This document shows positions 51,465-59,971 of a stretch of DNA of 64,000 bases, in pieces. Source of the stretch: Bin87 sp965203985. GTDB taxonomy: Bacteria > Chloroflexota > Dehalococcoidia > Lucifugimonadales > UBA3495. The stretch lies in the NCBI GenBank assembly GCA_965203985.1, contig CBDBDS010000010.1, forward strand, positions 1-64,000. The letters run 5' to 3'. Every line of letters begins with the position of its first letter. Position 1 is the stretch's first letter. The notes under the pieces were generated by a model that was given only the letters and a program-made list of their open reading frames with translations, searched no databases and had not been told where the DNA came from. Position numbers and translations under genes: made by a program.

Positions 51465-52859
51465 ATGACCACCGGAAGCCGCAGTTCCAATCGCAATGCT
51501 CATCGTTGCGCATTCTGCGGCAGCCTGTTTCCGCAGGGTCGCCTGGTGCGGCCGCCGGGTCAGACCAGGGGTGGCATCTGCTTCGATTGCATCCGCGAGT
51601 TGGCCAACTACGTGGCCGAGCGCGGAGGCAAGAAGCGTCGAAACGACGACGGCGGTCGGGCCCATACCAACGACCGGGTCGAATCGGCGGACAGTCCTCC
51701 GCCCAAGCGCGGCGGGGGAAACCGAACGCTGGTACCCAGGGAGATCTATTCCAGCCTCGACGCTTACGTGATCGGGCAGGAGAAGGCCAAGAAGACTCTG
51801 GCCGTCGCCGTGTACAACCACTTCAAGCGCATCCGCAGCGAAGCGACGGACCCGGACGTCGAAGTACAGAAGTCCAATATTCTGCTGATCGGCCCAACCG
51901 GATCCGGAAAGACCTTGCTGGCTGAAACGCTGGCCCGGTCGCTGGACGTGCCCTTCGCGATATGCGACGCGACATCACTGACGGAATCGGGCTACGTCGG
52001 GGAGGATGTGGAGAACATCCTGCTGCGGTTGATCCAGGCCGCCGATTGGGATATCCAGCGGGCGGAGCAGGGGATCATATACATCGATGAGTTGGACAAG
52101 ATCGCGCGGAAAGAAGGGGTGAACCGTTCGATCACCCGGGACGTGGCGGGCGAAGGGGTTCAGCAGGAACTGCTCAAGATCATCGAAGGCTGCGTCGCCA
52201 ACGTGCCGCCACAGGGCGGCCGCAAGCATCCGCACCAGGAGATGTTGCAGATTAACACCAGGAACATCCTGTTCATCTGCGGCGGAGCTTTCGACGGGTT
52301 ACAGGAGATCATCTCCAAGCGGGTGTCGTCGGGGTCGGCGATGGGATTCCTGGCGCAGGGCCAGGATCGATCCGAAAAAAAGGCGAACTCCGTCGCAATG
52401 CTGGACCTGGTGACGCCCGAGGACCTGCTCCAGTTCGGGTTCATTCCGGAACTGGTGGGCCGGCTTCCGGTGGTCGCGGCGTTGCAGCCGCTGGATCGTG
52501 AGGACCTGATCCGGGTGCTGGTGGAGCCGAGAAACGCGATAGTCAAGCAGTACCAGCGGCTGTTCCACCTGGACAACGTCAAGCTGGAATTCACCGAGGA
52601 CGCGCTGGAGGCGGCCGCCGAACGGGCGCTGACCTACCAGACCGGCGCGCGTATCCTGCGGCACATCGTCGAAGACGCGCTGATGGAAGTGATGTACGAG
52701 CTGCCGTCGTTGCGCGATATCGGCCGCTGCGTCGTTCACGGCGAGGCCATCACAGGGGAGGCGTCCCCCAGACTGTACCGACGCGGCGGCGGGCGGCACC
52801 TGACGCTGAAGAGCGCGCTGGCCCGTTCGCGGTCGAGCCAGCAAAGAAAGTCCGCGTAG
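51465..52859 (+). CDS. clpX: ATP-dependent Clp protease ATPase subunit ClpX
   Basis: AAA+ unfoldase that feeds substrates to ClpP. The 464 residues have a zinc-binding domain (Cys15, 18, 39, 42), Walker A GPTGSGKT (143-150), the pore loop GYVG (177-180) and Walker B IIYIDELDK (204-212), then the sensor 2 domain. The ATG at 51465 is preceded by GGAGG. It closes the tig-clpP-clpP-clpX operon and converges with the formyltransferase gene 3 bp away. Confidence 0.96.
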   Translation: MTTGSRSSNRNAHRCAFCGSLFPQGRLVRPPGQTRGGICFDCIRELANYVAERGGKKRRNDDGGRAHTNDRVESADSPPPKRGGGNRTLVPREIYSSLDAYVIGQEKAKKTLAVAVYNHFKRIRSEATDPDVEVQKSNILLIGPTGSGKTLLAETLARSLDVPFAICDATSLTESGYVGEDVENILLRLIQAADWDIQRAEQGIIYIDELDKIARKEGVNRSITRDVAGEGVQQELLKIIEGCVANVPPQGGRKHPHQEMLQINTRNILFICGGAFDGLQEIISKRVSSGSAMGFLAQGQDRSEKKANSVAMLDLVTPEDLLQFGFIPELVGRLPVVAALQPLDREDLIRVLVEPRNAIVKQYQRLFHLDNVKLEFTEDALEAAAERALTYQTGARILRHIVEDALMEVMYELPSLRDIGRCVVHGEAITGEASPRLYRRGGGRHLTLKSALARSRSSQQRKSA

Positions 52860-52862
52860 CTT

Positions 52863-53696
52863 TTATCCGCCGGAAAGCGCGGCCTCGATGTGTTCGGTGA
52901 GAGGCAGGCCGCCCGGATAGAGAAGTTCCAGGGGTTGCCCCGATGCGTCCAGGGCGGTTTCCGGCCTGACCTGTAACCTCCCGTCGGCGACGGCGCGGAG
53001 GGTTTCCAGGATCAAGTAGGGTTCGCGGCGGTAGCCGGCTTCACGGATGCGCTGGAACAGCGGGAAGTCTTCGCCCTCAGCGGCCCGGATATCCGCCGCG
53101 TCGCGCTCGTGCATCATATCCCAATAGCGATCGAAACCGTTGCCGGTTATCGGCACTACGCAATGGGACAGCACGGGGCCGCGGTCCACATCCTCCGTGG
53201 CAAGGTGGATCATCGCTCCGGTTTGCTGGGTCCGAGATGCGATCAACTGCCAGATTACCGACTGCCAGGTTCCGGTGGGCCCGTCCGGCAGTGCGCCGTG
53301 GAGGTTCAGCAGGGGGTAGCGCCGGCACATTTCGCCGCTGCAGATGAGCATGTACCCGGCCAGGGCGCAAACGTCGGGTCGATAGGGTTCCAGGAGCCGG
53401 ATGGCCTCGCGATCAAAACCGACGCGATGGCGCGCCATGGGCCCGCCACCGTGTTCCCGCCGGTAGCGGCCGGACGACAGGGTTACCAGCGGCAGACCGC
53501 AGGATCGAACCAGGTCGAAGAACCGGTCAGATCCGTCGGCCTCGCCCGGCTCACGGTTGCTGAAAACGAACTCGATCTCGGCGTCCAAGCGACCCTGTTC
53601 GATGGCGTCACGGATGAAACGGAGCAGGCCGCGCGAGCCATCTCCCCGGCCGGTGGAAAACCATCCTATCCGCAGCATCAGGCCGAGCCGGTACAT
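52863..53696 (-). CDS. formyltransferase family protein (PurN/Fmt-like)
   Basis: A 277-residue protein with the formyltransferase core. The catalytic Asn-His-Asp set is present as LLNLHGALPDGPTG (Asn131, His133) and HLATEDVDRGPVL (Asp171). It is longer than PurN and lacks the Fmt C-terminal domain; the formyl acceptor is unknown. It is the last gene of the dprA-to-xseB operon, 9 bp after xseB. ATGs at 53696 and 53678 and a TTG at 53702 are possible starts; none has a good ribosome binding site. Confidence 0.78.
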   Translation of the reverse strand: MYRLGLMLRIGWFSTGRGDGSRGLLRFIRDAIEQGRLDAEIEFVFSNREPGEADGSDRFFDLVRSCGLPLVTLSSGRYRREHGGGPMARHRVGFDREAIRLLEPYRPDVCALAGYMLICSGEMCRRYPLLNLHGALPDGPTGTWQSVIWQLIASRTQQTGAMIHLATEDVDRGPVLSHCVVPITGNGFDRYWDMMHERDAADIRAAEGEDFPLFQRIREAGYRREPYLILETLRAVADGRLQVRPETALDASGQPLELLYPGGLPLTEHIEAALSGG

Positions 53697-53705
53697 CGCC
53701 AAGGA

Positions 53706-54050
53706 TCAGAACGGCGGACCGTCATCATCAAACAGGGAGGGGTCGTCGGGTTCCAACGGGGGCGGCGGTTCCCAGTCGTCATTGGCGAGCGGATACTCGG
53801 GAGCGGTCGATGGGGCAGGAGCGCGGCCGTCTCCGATCTGGGTGATGTGGAGTTCGGTTTCGGTGAGAAGCTCCTGGCAACGGCCGGCCAATTCCATGCC
53901 TTCGTGGTAGAGGCGTTCCGCGTCAGTGAGCGATAGTTCGCCCTGTTCGAGGCGGGAGACGGTGTCCTCGAGGCGACGATAAGCCTCCTCGAAGGGCATC
54001 GAGGCGAGTTGTGCCCGCCAGGCGTCGCTGGGTTCCGTGATGTCCGTCAT
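53706..54050 (-). CDS. xseB: exodeoxyribonuclease VII small subunit
   Basis: A 114-residue XseB: the core FEEAYRRLEDTVSRLEQGELSLTDAERLYHEGMEL is unmistakable. The last 40 residues form a Pro/Asp-rich tail longer than usual. It lies 15 bp after xseA; together they make exonuclease VII, which degrades single-stranded DNA from both ends. Confidence 0.92.
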   Translation of the reverse strand: MTDITEPSDAWRAQLASMPFEEAYRRLEDTVSRLEQGELSLTDAERLYHEGMELAGRCQELLTETELHITQIGDGRAPAPSTAPEYPLANDDWEPPPPLEPDDPSLFDDDGPPF

Positions 54051-54065
54051 GGTTCGGGACGGCCG

Positions 54066-55397
54066 CTACAGTAGCGGCTTCATGGCCGGAGGGGAGCCGG
54101 AGGAACGCCGGCCGCCGCGCTTGCGCGGGTTTGAGGCGGCAATCGGATCGCTGGCGACCGGTGCGGACGGGATTTCCCGGGGGACACCATCTGAACCAGG
54201 GGACGCGGGATGATGGCCGGCCGTAGCCGCCAAGTGGCCGCCGGCCAAGGAGATGTCGAGCTGGGCGCCGTCGGAAACCTGCTCGGGCGAAGTGAGCACG
54301 GCGCCGTCGCCGGACAGGCGAACGACGGCGTAGCCGCGGCGCAGGGTATCGGCGGGGTTGAGCGCGCCCAATTTCCCTACCAGCGTGGCAACGTCCCGCC
54401 CCACCAACGAGTGGCGATGACGAATGGACGCGGCGGCGCGTTCCGCGAATTCGTCGACGCGGCGGCGCATGGAGGCAATGTCGGGCGCGCGACGCTGCAG
54501 GCGCTGTTGGTGGAAGAGAACCGATGACCGGAGACGGTCGACGTGACCCACCACGACCGACGTCATATGCTGACGTGCGCCGAAAATGTCGGCCATGAGT
54601 TGGTTGCGATCAGGGGTAACCAGTTCGGCGGCGGCCGATGGCGTGGGAGCGCGGCTGTCGGCAACCTCGTCAGCGATGGTGGTGTCGGTCTCGTGGCCGA
54701 CGCCGGAGACAATGGGGATGCTGCTGGCGAAGATGGCGCGAGCGACCTCCTCCGAATTGAAGCACCACAGGTCTTCAAGAGACCCGCCGCCGCGCGCAAC
54801 TATGATGACGTCGGCCATGCTCTCGTCGTTGAGCGCTCGGATTGCGTCGGCGATCAACTGGCCGGCCCCGTCGCCCTGGACGGAAGTGGGAGACAGGCGC
54901 AACTCGGCGAGGGGGTAACGCCGCATGACGACGTTCCGGATGTCCTGCCAGACTGCGCCGCTGGGCGAAGTGACCACGCCGATGACCCTGGGGAAAACCG
55001 GCAGCGGCCGTTTGCGGGAAGGGTCGAAAAGGCCCTCGGCCGCCAACTGCTGTCGGAGGCGAGCCAACTCCAGAGCCAGGGCGCCGGCGCCCACGGGGAG
55101 CGCGGCTGAAACCTGCATGTTGGCTTCGCCCGACGGCGGGTAGAAGGTGAAGTTTCCGCCGGCGAGGATTTCCTGACCGTCTTCCAGGTATTCCTGACCG
55201 GAGCGGCCGCGGAACATGACACAGCGGATGCTGCTGCCGTCCTCGCGCAGGGTGAAGTACGAATGGCCGGATGCAACGGTGCGGAGGTTGGCGATCTCGC
55301 CCTGGACGGTCAGGCGTGAGAGGAAGCCGTCCGACTCAAGCTTATCCTTGAGATAGACGGCCACCTGGCTGACGGTGTGTACTACCGGCGACAGCAT
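54066..55397 (-). CDS. xseA: exodeoxyribonuclease VII large subunit
   Basis: A 443-residue XseA with an N-terminal OB fold (LTVQGEIANLRTVASGHSYFTL) and the catalytic region PRVIGVVTSPSGAVWQDI, IIVARGGGSLEDLWCFNSEEVARAI and GVGHETDTTIADEVADSRAPTPSAAAEL. The C-terminal 60 residues after YAVV are unusually rich in Pro, Ser and Gly. It sits between efp (37 bp) and xseB (15 bp) in the operon. Confidence 0.95.
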   Translation of the reverse strand: MLSPVVHTVSQVAVYLKDKLESDGFLSRLTVQGEIANLRTVASGHSYFTLREDGSSIRCVMFRGRSGQEYLEDGQEILAGGNFTFYPPSGEANMQVSAALPVGAGALALELARLRQQLAAEGLFDPSRKRPLPVFPRVIGVVTSPSGAVWQDIRNVVMRRYPLAELRLSPTSVQGDGAGQLIADAIRALNDESMADVIIVARGGGSLEDLWCFNSEEVARAIFASSIPIVSGVGHETDTTIADEVADSRAPTPSAAAELVTPDRNQLMADIFGARQHMTSVVVGHVDRLRSSVLFHQQRLQRRAPDIASMRRRVDEFAERAAASIRHRHSLVGRDVATLVGKLGALNPADTLRRGYAVVRLSGDGAVLTSPEQVSDGAQLDISLAGGHLAATAGHHPASPGSDGVPREIPSAPVASDPIAASNPRKRGGRRSSGSPPAMKPLL

Positions 55398-55434
55398 GGA
55401 GCGGCACCCATGGCGACGCGCAAGATCTCCTGAT

Positions 55435-56001
55435 CTACGATACGCGTTCGGAGTAGGTCCCGTTGCGGGTATCCACCTTTACGCGGGTGCCCGGGGTGAT
55501 GAACATCGGGACGGTTATGCGCAGGCCGGTTTCCAGGGTGGCCGGCTTGTTGCCGCCCTGGGCGGTGTCACCCTTGAAGGCGGGCGGCGTGTCGACGACC
55601 TCAAGCTCGACGTGGATGGGGAGGTTCACGTTGATGGGGTTGCCCTTATACAACACCAGCTCGACCATCATGCTTTCGGTCAGGTAGCCCAGAGTGTCGC
55701 CCAGTTGGTCGGCGGTGAGCTCGTGCTGATCGAAAGTCTCCTGGTCCATGAAGTAGTAGCTCGACCCGTCGGTGTAGAGATACTGGGTCTCGCGGTTGTC
55801 GACCTCGGCCAGGCTGAAAGCGGTGTCGTACCGTTGGAAAGTGCGCTCGATGACGGTGCCATTGACCAGGTTCCGCATCTTGATGCGGGTAACGGGAGCG
55901 CGCTGCTGCATCTTGTGACGCTCGTAATCCATGACCTGCCAAGGCTGGTTTTCCAACTCGATTACCATGCCCTTGTTGAGGTCGCCAAAGTTGATGCTCA
56001 T
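55435..56001 (-). CDS. efp: elongation factor P
   Basis: A 188-residue EF-P that relieves ribosome stalling at polyproline. It has the three beta-barrel layout, RTFQRYDTAFSLAEVDNRETQYLYTDGSSYYFMD in the middle and the C-terminal GLRITVPMFITPGTRVKVDTRNGTY. The tip loop reads HKMQQRAPVTR where E. coli has PGKGQAFAR, so the modifiable lysine is replaced by Gln33 or Arg34. The frame runs upstream of the ATG at 56001 into aroQ without EF-P similarity. Confidence 0.95.
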   Translation of the reverse strand: MSINFGDLNKGMVIELENQPWQVMDYERHKMQQRAPVTRIKMRNLVNGTVIERTFQRYDTAFSLAEVDNRETQYLYTDGSSYYFMDQETFDQHELTADQLGDTLGYLTESMMVELVLYKGNPINVNLPIHVELEVVDTPPAFKGDTAQGGNKPATLETGLRITVPMFITPGTRVKVDTRNGTYSERVS

Positions 56002-56045
56002 ATCAGAAATCCCCCGGGCGGTTCGCCGACCGCAGATGACGGGCG

Positions 56046-56492
56046 CTAACCGGACTCGTCGGCAATGATGCCGGCCAACGCTTCCAGTGCAGCAGTATAG
56101 CCTCTCCAACCGAGCCCGGCAATTTGGCCGCGGGCGGTGTCGGCCAACACCGAATGGCGTCGCCACTCCTCGCGGGCGTGGATGTTGCTGAGGTGGACCT
56201 CGATGACGGGGACGCCGGCGTCGGTGAGAGCGTCTTTCAGCGACAGGCCGTAATGGGTCAGCGCGCCCGCGTTGATGACGACCCCGTCGATTGAACCAGC
56301 GCATTCCTGGAGCTTGTCGACCAGCGCGCCCTCGTGGTTGGACTGGAAACATTCCACGGAGACGTCCAACGCGGCGGCGCGGTCGCTGATGCGGCGATTG
56401 ATCTCGTCCAGGGTCAGGACACCGTAATGATGCCGGTCGCGACGGCCCAGGGCGTTGAGGTTGGGTCCGTGAAGAACGAGGATGCTGGTCAT
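56046..56492 (-). CDS. aroQ: type II 3-dehydroquinate dehydratase
   Basis: Shikimate pathway enzyme. The 148 residues show HGPNLNALG (8-16), Tyr23, the QSNHEG loop, INAGALTHYG, His99 (EVHLSN) and Arg110 (REEWRRHS). Its ATG overlaps the xerC stop (ATGA), so translation is probably coupled. No other aro gene is close. Confidence 0.95.
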   Translation of the reverse strand: MTSILVLHGPNLNALGRRDRHHYGVLTLDEINRRISDRAAALDVSVECFQSNHEGALVDKLQECAGSIDGVVINAGALTHYGLSLKDALTDAGVPVIEVHLSNIHAREEWRRHSVLADTARGQIAGLGWRGYTAALEALAGIIADESG

Positions 56493-57514
56493 TCTTCTTG
56501 CGGTGCCCGGTCGGTGTTGGGATCGGATTCGGACGCGAGGGGATGGAAGTCCATGTAGGCGCGGCGGGCTTCCTGCTTGGTGATGTGGGTATAGAGCTGG
56601 GTGGTGGAAACGCTGCTGTGGCCGAGGAGTTCCTGGATCACGCGGAGGTCGGCGTCGCCCTCGAGCATGTGGCTGGCGAAACTGTGCCGCAGGGTGTGGG
56701 TGTGGATGCCGTCCTTGAGGCCGGCGCGGGCGGCGTAATCCCGGACGATTTTCTCGATGCTGCGGCGGGACAGGCGACCGCCATAGCGATTGACGAACAG
56801 CGGATCGCTGTGCGCGCCGGTGGCGGCGAAATGGGGCCGTCCGTCCTGCAGGTAGCGGTCCAACGCATCCTGGGCGGGAGCGCCGTACAGGGTCCAGCGT
56901 TCCTTGTCGCCTTTGCCGCGGACGAGAATCTCGCGGCGATCATGATAGATGTCACCCAAATTCATGCCCTGCAACTCCGCCAGACGGACGCCGCAGGCGT
57001 ACAGGACCTCGAGGATGGCGCGGTCCCTGAGACCGGACGGGGTGTCATCGTCGGGCGCAGCCAGCAGGCGGGTGGCCTCCTGCTTTCCGAGGAAGCTGGG
57101 CAGCGGCTTTTCCACCTTGACCGGGAACGAACGAGCCGACGGGACCGGCGTGGAACTGAACCATCCCTCCTGGACCAGGAAATTGTAGAAAGTGCGGAGA
57201 GCGGTGAGTTTGCGGACGATGCTGACGCGGGCATAGCCGGTGGGCCGAGGGCCGTCGGATCTCCCAGCGGTGGCGAGGAAGGCGACGTATCCCCGGAGGA
57301 GTTGGCGATCCATGTCGCGCAGGCCGTGGCCGTTGCTCCGGCAGTAGTCCAGAAAGGTGTGCAGATCGTCGACGTAGATGCGCCGGGTGTTGTCGGACAG
57401 CGCGCGCTGCCCGGTCAGGTATAGCCCGTAACGCTCCAGCAGATCGGCGGTGGCCGGAGCGCAACCCTTGGAGTCCCGCGGCAGGGCCGCGACGTCTGTT
57501 GAGCTAGCCGCCAA
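56489..57514 (-). CDS. xerC: tyrosine recombinase XerC/XerD
   Basis: Site-specific recombinase that resolves chromosome dimers. The 341 residues have an N-terminal SAM-like DNA-binding domain and the catalytic set: Arg in ACGVRLAEL, Lys in GKGDKER, HTLRHSF (His, Arg), LGHSSVSTTQLYTH (His, Tyr). It starts with TTG inside the last codons of topA (11-bp overlap). Neighbourhood (dprA-topA-xer) favours XerC, but whether it works alone or with another Xer is unknown. Confidence 0.88.
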   Translation of the reverse strand: MAASSTDVAALPRDSKGCAPATADLLERYGLYLTGQRALSDNTRRIYVDDLHTFLDYCRSNGHGLRDMDRQLLRGYVAFLATAGRSDGPRPTGYARVSIVRKLTALRTFYNFLVQEGWFSSTPVPSARSFPVKVEKPLPSFLGKQEATRLLAAPDDDTPSGLRDRAILEVLYACGVRLAELQGMNLGDIYHDRREILVRGKGDKERWTLYGAPAQDALDRYLQDGRPHFAATGAHSDPLFVNRYGGRLSRRSIEKIVRDYAARAGLKDGIHTHTLRHSFASHMLEGDADLRVIQELLGHSSVSTTQLYTHITKQEARRAYMDFHPLASESDPNTDRAPQEE

Positions 57515-59951
57515 CGCCAGCCAACTCCGGGGCGGCGCTGGGGGTTGCGTCGCTGGGCTCGGTTGCGGGCGGGTCGCCCTTCCACTTGCAATCGGTACAG
57601 CGGGCGCTACCGCGGGCGGCGGTGACCAGCATACCGCCGCAATCGGGGCACGGAGCCGGAAGGGGCTCGGTGTTCACCAGGAACTCGCATTCCGGATAGC
57701 GGGCGCAGCCCCAGAAGGGCCGACCGGATTTCCGGGCGCGACGCTGCACGAGATCCCCGCCGCACTTGGGGCAGGGCACGTCGCTCTTGGTGACGATGTT
57801 GCGGCGGTTGTCGCACGGGTTGTCTTCGGCGTTGTACCCGGTGCAAGCCAGGAAACGCCCGTAGCGTCCGGTCTTGATGACCATGGGGCGCTCGCATTTC
57901 TCGCAGATCTCGTCGGTGGGTTCGTCGGGGGGGCGTTCGCCGTTGTCCCGCATGTTGCGCGTGTTCTGGCAGGCGGGATAGCCGCTGCACGCGAGGAACC
58001 TGCCGAAGCGGCCCATCATCATGGTCATGGGTTGCCCGCATTTTTCACACGAAGGAGTGAAGGCCTGCTCGGCGAGATTTACCGCCTGGTGGAACGGCCC
58101 GTAGAAGTCGCGGAGCATGGGCACCCAGTCCTGTTCGCCCTGGGCAACGCTGTCCAGATCTTCCTCCATCTTGGCGGTGAACTCGGGGGCCATCACGTCG
58201 GCGAACCGCTCGGTGAGGAGATCGGTGACCGTGCAGCCCAATTCGGTGGGGGACAGCCGGCGCTGCTCGCGCTGGACATATTCCCTTTCGACCAAGGTGG
58301 CGATGGTGGGGGCGTAGGTGCTGGGGCGGCCGATGCCCTTTTCCTCCATCTCGCGGATCAGCGTGGCCTCGGTGAACCGGGGAGGGGGTTGAGTGAAGTG
58401 CTGGTTGGCCTCGAGCTTCTGGTTTTTCAGACCGTCACCGGCGGCCAATTCGGGCAGGGCATTTTCGCCACCGTCGGCGGCATCGTCGCGTCCTTCGAGG
58501 TAGACAGCGCGGAAGCCGGGGAATTTGAGCACGGAGCCGGTGGCGCGGAAACGGAACACGCTATCCGAAGGCGCGACGCAACGGGCGTCGATCTCCACGG
58601 TGGTCGCTTCCAGCATAGCGTCAGCCATCTGGCTGGCGACCATGCGCTCCCAGATCAGGGTGTAAAGGCGCAACTGGTCTCGGTCCAGGAAGGCGGCCAT
58701 GGCCTGGGGCGTGCGGCCCACCGAGGTGGGGCGTATGGCTTCGTGGGCTTCCTGGGCGTTCTTGCTCCGGGTCCGGTACGCGCGCGGTTTGTCCGGCACG
58801 TACTCCTTGCCGAAGCGCTGACGGACGTAATCGCGGGTCTCGCGCACCGCGGTATCGGCGACGTTGACGCTGTCGGTTCGCATGTAGGTGATGAGGCCGA
58901 CCGAACCTTCGCTGCCGACGTTCAGGCCCTCGTAGAGCTGCTGGGCCAGGGCCATCGTGCGCTGGGCGGTGAACCGCAGCTTGCGCCCAGCGTCCTGCTG
59001 GAGGGTGCTGGTGATGAAGGGCGGGGCGGGACGCTGACGGCGCGGCTTCTTTTCGACGGTATCAACCGAATAGTCTGCGCCCTGGAGTTCGGCTTCCAAG
59101 CCGCGGGCCGTGGCTTCGTCGTTGATGCTCAGCTTGCGCGATCCCTTCCGGGAATGCAGGGTCGCAGTGAAGAGATTGGCCGGGAGATTGGGATCGGTAT
59201 CCTTGTGAAGTTCTGCCTCCAGAGACCACCATTCCTGCGGCACAAAGGCGGTGATTTCCCGTTCGCGGTCGACGATCATGCGCAGGGCGGCGGACTGCAC
59301 GCGCCCGGCCGACAGACCGAGCTTGACCTTGAGCCACAGCAACGGGCTGATTTCGTATCCCACCAGGCGGTCCAGGATGCGCCGGGCCTGCTGGGCATTG
59401 ACGAGTTGCATGTCGATTTCGCGGGGATGCTCGAACGCCTCTTCGACCGCCTGCTTGGTGATCTCGTGGAACACCACGCGCTTGGGGGGCTTTTCGAACT
59501 TGTCCCAGCCGGCCGCGGCCTGCAAGTGCCAGGAGATGGCCTCACCTTCCCGGTCGGGGTCGGTGGCCAGGAAGATGTCCGAGGCCTTGGCCCCGGCTTC
59601 CTTGAGTTCCTTGACCAGGTCGCGCTTGTCTTTCATCGTGAGGTACTTGGGGTTGAAATCCTGATCGGTGTCCACGCCGAGGGTGGACTTGGGCAGGTCG
59701 CGCACATGGCCCATGGAGGCGGTGACCAAGTACTTGTTGCCCAGGATCTGGCCGACGGTGCGCGCCTTGGCCGGTGATTCGACGACGACGAGACGCTTGC
59801 CCTTGGAGGAAGGCATACGGGCGGCGCGGCCGGCGGCGGAGGCCTGGGAACCGGACTTGGCGGCGGCGCGTGATCCGGATCGCCGGGACTGACCGGTGCG
59901 ACCCTTGGTTGTCCGGGTGGTTTTAGCCGAGGTTCCTGTCTTGGGCGGCAT
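57504..59951 (-). CDS. topA: DNA topoisomerase I
   Basis: An 815-residue type IA topoisomerase relaxing negative supercoils. Order: a 45-residue basic Ser/Ala/Arg-rich N-terminal extension, the TOPRIM domain (LVVVESPAKA, DPDREGEAISWH), the catalytic tyrosine in LITYMRTDS, and four C-terminal zinc-ribbon repeats from CEKCGQPM to CTDCKW. The extension before LVVVESPAKA is unusual; an internal ATG after it (AARMPSSKGKR) could also start translation. Lies 20 bp after dprA. Confidence 0.95.
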   Translation of the reverse strand: MPPKTGTSAKTTRTTKGRTGQSRRSGSRAAAKSGSQASAAGRAARMPSSKGKRLVVVESPAKARTVGQILGNKYLVTASMGHVRDLPKSTLGVDTDQDFNPKYLTMKDKRDLVKELKEAGAKASDIFLATDPDREGEAISWHLQAAAGWDKFEKPPKRVVFHEITKQAVEEAFEHPREIDMQLVNAQQARRILDRLVGYEISPLLWLKVKLGLSAGRVQSAALRMIVDREREITAFVPQEWWSLEAELHKDTDPNLPANLFTATLHSRKGSRKLSINDEATARGLEAELQGADYSVDTVEKKPRRQRPAPPFITSTLQQDAGRKLRFTAQRTMALAQQLYEGLNVGSEGSVGLITYMRTDSVNVADTAVRETRDYVRQRFGKEYVPDKPRAYRTRSKNAQEAHEAIRPTSVGRTPQAMAAFLDRDQLRLYTLIWERMVASQMADAMLEATTVEIDARCVAPSDSVFRFRATGSVLKFPGFRAVYLEGRDDAADGGENALPELAAGDGLKNQKLEANQHFTQPPPRFTEATLIREMEEKGIGRPSTYAPTIATLVEREYVQREQRRLSPTELGCTVTDLLTERFADVMAPEFTAKMEEDLDSVAQGEQDWVPMLRDFYGPFHQAVNLAEQAFTPSCEKCGQPMTMMMGRFGRFLACSGYPACQNTRNMRDNGERPPDEPTDEICEKCERPMVIKTGRYGRFLACTGYNAEDNPCDNRRNIVTKSDVPCPKCGGDLVQRRARKSGRPFWGCARYPECEFLVNTEPLPAPCPDCGGMLVTAARGSARCTDCKWKGDPPATEPSDATPSAAPELAGVGG

Positions 59952-59971
59952 AGGAAAAGTTCGTCTCCAGT

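Noticed and set aside
57450..59777. 775-codon open frame opposite topA, and similar long antisense frames opposite recJ, etf and lepA
   Set aside because: High-GC genes regularly leave the opposite strand open. The translations are Gly/Ala/Val/Asp-rich with no domain, while the sense frames have clear family motifs.
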